Assembly (NCBI GenBank): GCA_046328115.1
Contig: JAXLXE010000003.1
Coordinates: 1-64,000, forward strand
DNA: 64,000 nt
Direction of reading: 5' to 3'
Source: JAXLXE01 sp046328115
GTDB taxonomy: Bacteria > Chloroflexota > UBA6077 > JACCZL01
The position numbers and the translations under genes were made by a program. This document shows positions 62,134 through 64,000 of this stretch, piece by piece. The first letter of the stretch is position 1. Every line of letters starts with the position of its first letter. The notes beneath the pieces were generated by a model that was given only the letters and a program-made list of their open reading frames with translations, made no database searches and had not been told where the DNA came from.

Positions 62134-62958
62134 CTAGGCGGCCCCCGACCAGCTCAGCATCGCGGGTATCCGTCGGGGTGCGTCGCGCGCGGTGACGCCC
62201 AACGCGGTTTCGATCAACAGAGAGTCCAACGACCCTGTGAGCCGGGCGTCGAGCGCCGAGCCACCATCCAGGCACAGCAATTGTCGGAGCAGCGCGACCG
62301 CCGCCTCGCGCGACGGGACGACCTCGACAGGCAACGCCGGCAGTGTGACCAGTTTCGGCGCCAGCCCAAGCTCCCACAACACCGGCAGCAGATCGGTCGC
62401 CGCGGGGAGGGCGGCGCGTCGCTCTCCGTGCACCGCCATCCAGAAGGGATCGATGATCGCAAGGGGAGACTCGGTGTAGAGCACTGCCGCGACGTGACCG
62501 CGGGCCGTCTGCGTCAGCTTCTGGATGAACGGCTCGATCTCCGCAATGCCGTACAGCGTGTGCGCGCACAGGACCACGTCGGCGACCGGCACATTCGCCG
62601 ACTCCCACGTGGACTGCAGCACTCGTACGTTGGCCAGTCCCTGGCTCGCGGCCGCTCGCCGGATAGCCTGGACACCGTCGAGGCTTGGATCGATCGCCAG
62701 GACCCCTGCGCAACGCTGTGCCAGCGGGAGCGCATAGCGGCCAGCCCCGGCACCAACGTCGAGCACCGTGGATGAAGCGCCGATCAACCGCCCCAGTCGC
62801 CCCAGGAGTGGGTCGCCCGCCGGCACTGGGGTCACATCGAACGGCGTGCCATGACAGGGCTCCAGCGAGACCCGACCGCCCAACGCCGACCTGGCGCGGA
62901 GTGCCTGCTCTTCGTTCGCCAGGACCCGAGCGCGCCAGGCATCAGCCGCCCTACCCAC
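62134..62958 (-). CDS. SAM-dependent methyltransferase
   Basis: 274 residues from GTG 62958. The SAM motif VLDVGAGAGRYALPLA (about 65-80) is followed by an acidic position (AIDPS) and ADVVLCAHTLYG, a standard class I layout. The C-terminal half is divergent. It overlaps the stop of the preceding 56-residue membrane gene by eight bases, so translation is coupled. Target unknown. Confidence 0.8.
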   Translation of the reverse strand: MGRAADAWRARVLANEEQALRARSALGGRVSLEPCHGTPFDVTPVPAGDPLLGRLGRLIGASSTVLDVGAGAGRYALPLAQRCAGVLAIDPSLDGVQAIRRAAASQGLANVRVLQSTWESANVPVADVVLCAHTLYGIAEIEPFIQKLTQTARGHVAAVLYTESPLAIIDPFWMAVHGERRAALPAATDLLPVLWELGLAPKLVTLPALPVEVVPSREAAVALLRQLLCLDGGSALDARLTGSLDSLLIETALGVTARDAPRRIPAMLSWSGAA

Positions 62959-63121
62959 GGCCCGCCCCCTTGGACTGCATCGCAGACCGCCGCGACCTTC
63001 GCCAGAGCACGATGGCGGCCGTCAACGCCAGGAGCCACGCCGGCCACGCCGTCTCCCGCCACGCCGGCGCATCCGTACGCCGTGGGAAGAACGGGCCTCG
63101 GGGCTGTGCGCTGGAGTCCAT
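62951..63121 (-). CDS. 56-residue membrane protein coupled to the methyltransferase
   Basis: MDSSAQPRGPFFPRRTDAP is followed by one membrane span (TAWPAWLLALTAAIVLW) and a basic tail. GGAGG lies seven bases before ATG 63121. It overlaps the methyltransferase start by eight bases. Function unknown; it may anchor the enzyme at the membrane. Confidence 0.55.
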   Translation of the reverse strand: MDSSAQPRGPFFPRRTDAPAWRETAWPAWLLALTAAIVLWRRSRRSAMQSKGAGRG

Positions 63122-63270
63122 CTCGTCGCCTCCTATCCGTGTTGTGGCCGCCTCGGCGCGGCCGACTACAGATTCAGGCTACGCTCGTGGCACGGTAGCG
63201 AGACTCGGCCGGACGGGTGATCCAGCATCCGCCGAACGGGTGATCTTTGGGGGGGGCGGCGGCTACAGGC

Positions 63271-64000
63271 TCAGTCGACGAGGCCCAGGGATCGCCCGCG
63301 CGCCACCGCCCGAGCCCGCGATCCCACGCCCAGCTTGCCATAGAGATTGCTGAGGTGCGTCTTGACCGTGCTCGGGCTGATCACGAGCCGCTCCGCGATC
63401 TCGACGTTGGACGTGCCCTCGGCCAGTAGGCGAAGCACTTCGATCTCGCGAGCGCTGAGCGGCTCCGCCGGACCGGTACAGGCCGCGGTGGGCGGGGTAT
63501 CCGGCTGCCCGAGCAAGCTGAGTATCGCCGCGGTCGTCTCGTCCGATTGCCCCAGGAACGGTGCAACGGATTCGCCCTCGATCACCTTCAGCGTGGCGCC
63601 CGGGATCGCCGAAGCGAGCTCCGCGGCCTGGACCACGTCTGGCTCCGCAAGCTCTCGGCGCTGCAGCACCAGCGTCGGCACGCGGACCTGGGGCAGGAGC
63701 GCGTCGAATCGGGTCGCTGCGGCGTCCTGGTGGAATCGCGCCAGCACGGCGGGATCGAGTGTCTCGCCGAGCGCGGCGGTGAGATCGTTTGCCACCTCGC
63801 CGTGGCTCCAGCCGATCCTGTCGTGGGTGAGCGTCTGCAGGAAGAGGCGCGCGTCGGTCTGCGCGAGTGCGTGCATGGCGGTCGAGCGCGGCTGCGCCAA
63901 CACCGCCGTACCAGGACCGGGGCAGCACCAGAGGATGAGGTGAGATACGCGCTGGGGGCGGTGCACCGCTGCGGCGATCGCCCACGGGCCCGCGTACCGC
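63271..64000 (-). CDS. Alpha/beta hydrolase-LuxR fusion regulator, 5' end cut by the window
   Basis: At least 243 residues; the frame runs on past position 64000. The visible N-terminal part has alpha/beta-hydrolase features (AAAVHRPQRVSHLILWC, RVPTLVLQ) and a late His-like position. The C-terminal 65 residues are a LuxR-type helix-turn-helix (LSAREIEVLRLLAEGTSNVE ... SPSTVKTHLSNLYGKLG). Such hydrolase-LuxR fusions probably sense a ligand in the hydrolase pocket. The catalytic Ser would lie outside the window. Confidence 0.82.
   Translation of the reverse strand, partial: RYAGPWAIAAAVHRPQRVSHLILWCCPGPGTAVLAQPRSTAMHALAQTDARLFLQTLTHDRIGWSHGEVANDLTAALGETLDPAVLARFHQDAAATRFDALLPQVRVPTLVLQRRELAEPDVVQAAELASAIPGATLKVIEGESVAPFLGQSDETTAAILSLLGQPDTPPTAACTGPAEPLSAREIEVLRLLAEGTSNVEIAERLVISPSTVKTHLSNLYGKLGVGSRARAVARGRSLGLVD

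Overview
The window is GC-rich and gene-dense. It reads as a bacterial chromosome of the Chloroflexota type (inference). Supporting features are a tad/Flp pilus locus with two tandem Flp pilins and no secretin, an F420-type luciferase-like oxidoreductase, a CHRD-type surface protein with an LPxTG-like tail, ClpC, and a CIRCE-controlled groESL. No rRNA is present to place it more precisely.

Positions 1 to about 16,084 are the right-hand part of an integrated mobile element (prophage or integrative plasmid) that entered the 3' end of a tRNA-Leu(CAG) gene (16084-16170, minus strand). Its left end lies outside the window. A tyrosine integrase sits beside the tRNA. A genetic switch at 10.6-10.8 kb has two divergent XRE regulators separated by three short palindromes, two of which overlap a near-consensus promoter. 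From this switch a long leftward gene train runs to position 10, mostly joined by 4-base start/stop overlaps. It encodes a MerR/Xis-like protein, many small zinc-finger or membrane proteins, a DUF7666-like repeat protein, a possible ssDNA-binding protein, a Prim-Pol primase-helicase, a RecB/Cas4-like nuclease and a cysteine-rich ParB. A cluster of helically phased 8-bp repeats (3699-3911) beside the primase gene looks like an iteron-type origin or operator. The rightward arm carries an XRE protein, a leftward lipoprotein HtrA-like protease, two small membrane proteins translationally coupled to a secreted thermonuclease, an ImmA/IrrE-type protease and the integrase. No virion structural genes are visible.

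From 16.2 to 25.7 kb is ordinary chromosome: a secreted OB-like protein, an SGNH hydrolase, PcrA/UvrD helicase, several membrane and coiled-coil proteins, and the CHRD-type surface protein. From 25.9 to 35.9 kb is the pilus region: a large multi-spanning membrane protein, two Flp pilins, CpaB, CpaE/TadZ, TadA, TadB, an unusual TadC with an added secreted domain, and a DUF192 protein. A paralogue of the membrane protein lies at 38.3 kb.

From 36 to 54 kb are metabolic and housekeeping genes: NHL propeller, FAD oxidoreductase, ClpC, double-domain CbiX, a solute-binding lipoprotein, a complementary active/inactive M16 peptidase pair, class III aminotransferase, histidine phosphatase, LLM oxidoreductase, a GH19-type hydrolase and an Ldh-family dehydrogenase. 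From 54.5 to 62 kb lies a family of twin-arginine-signal, glycine-rich surface proteins (two intact, two decayed copies) around groES-groEL and a threonine-rich mucin-like protein. The window ends with a small membrane protein coupled to a methyltransferase and a truncated alpha/beta-hydrolase/LuxR regulator.
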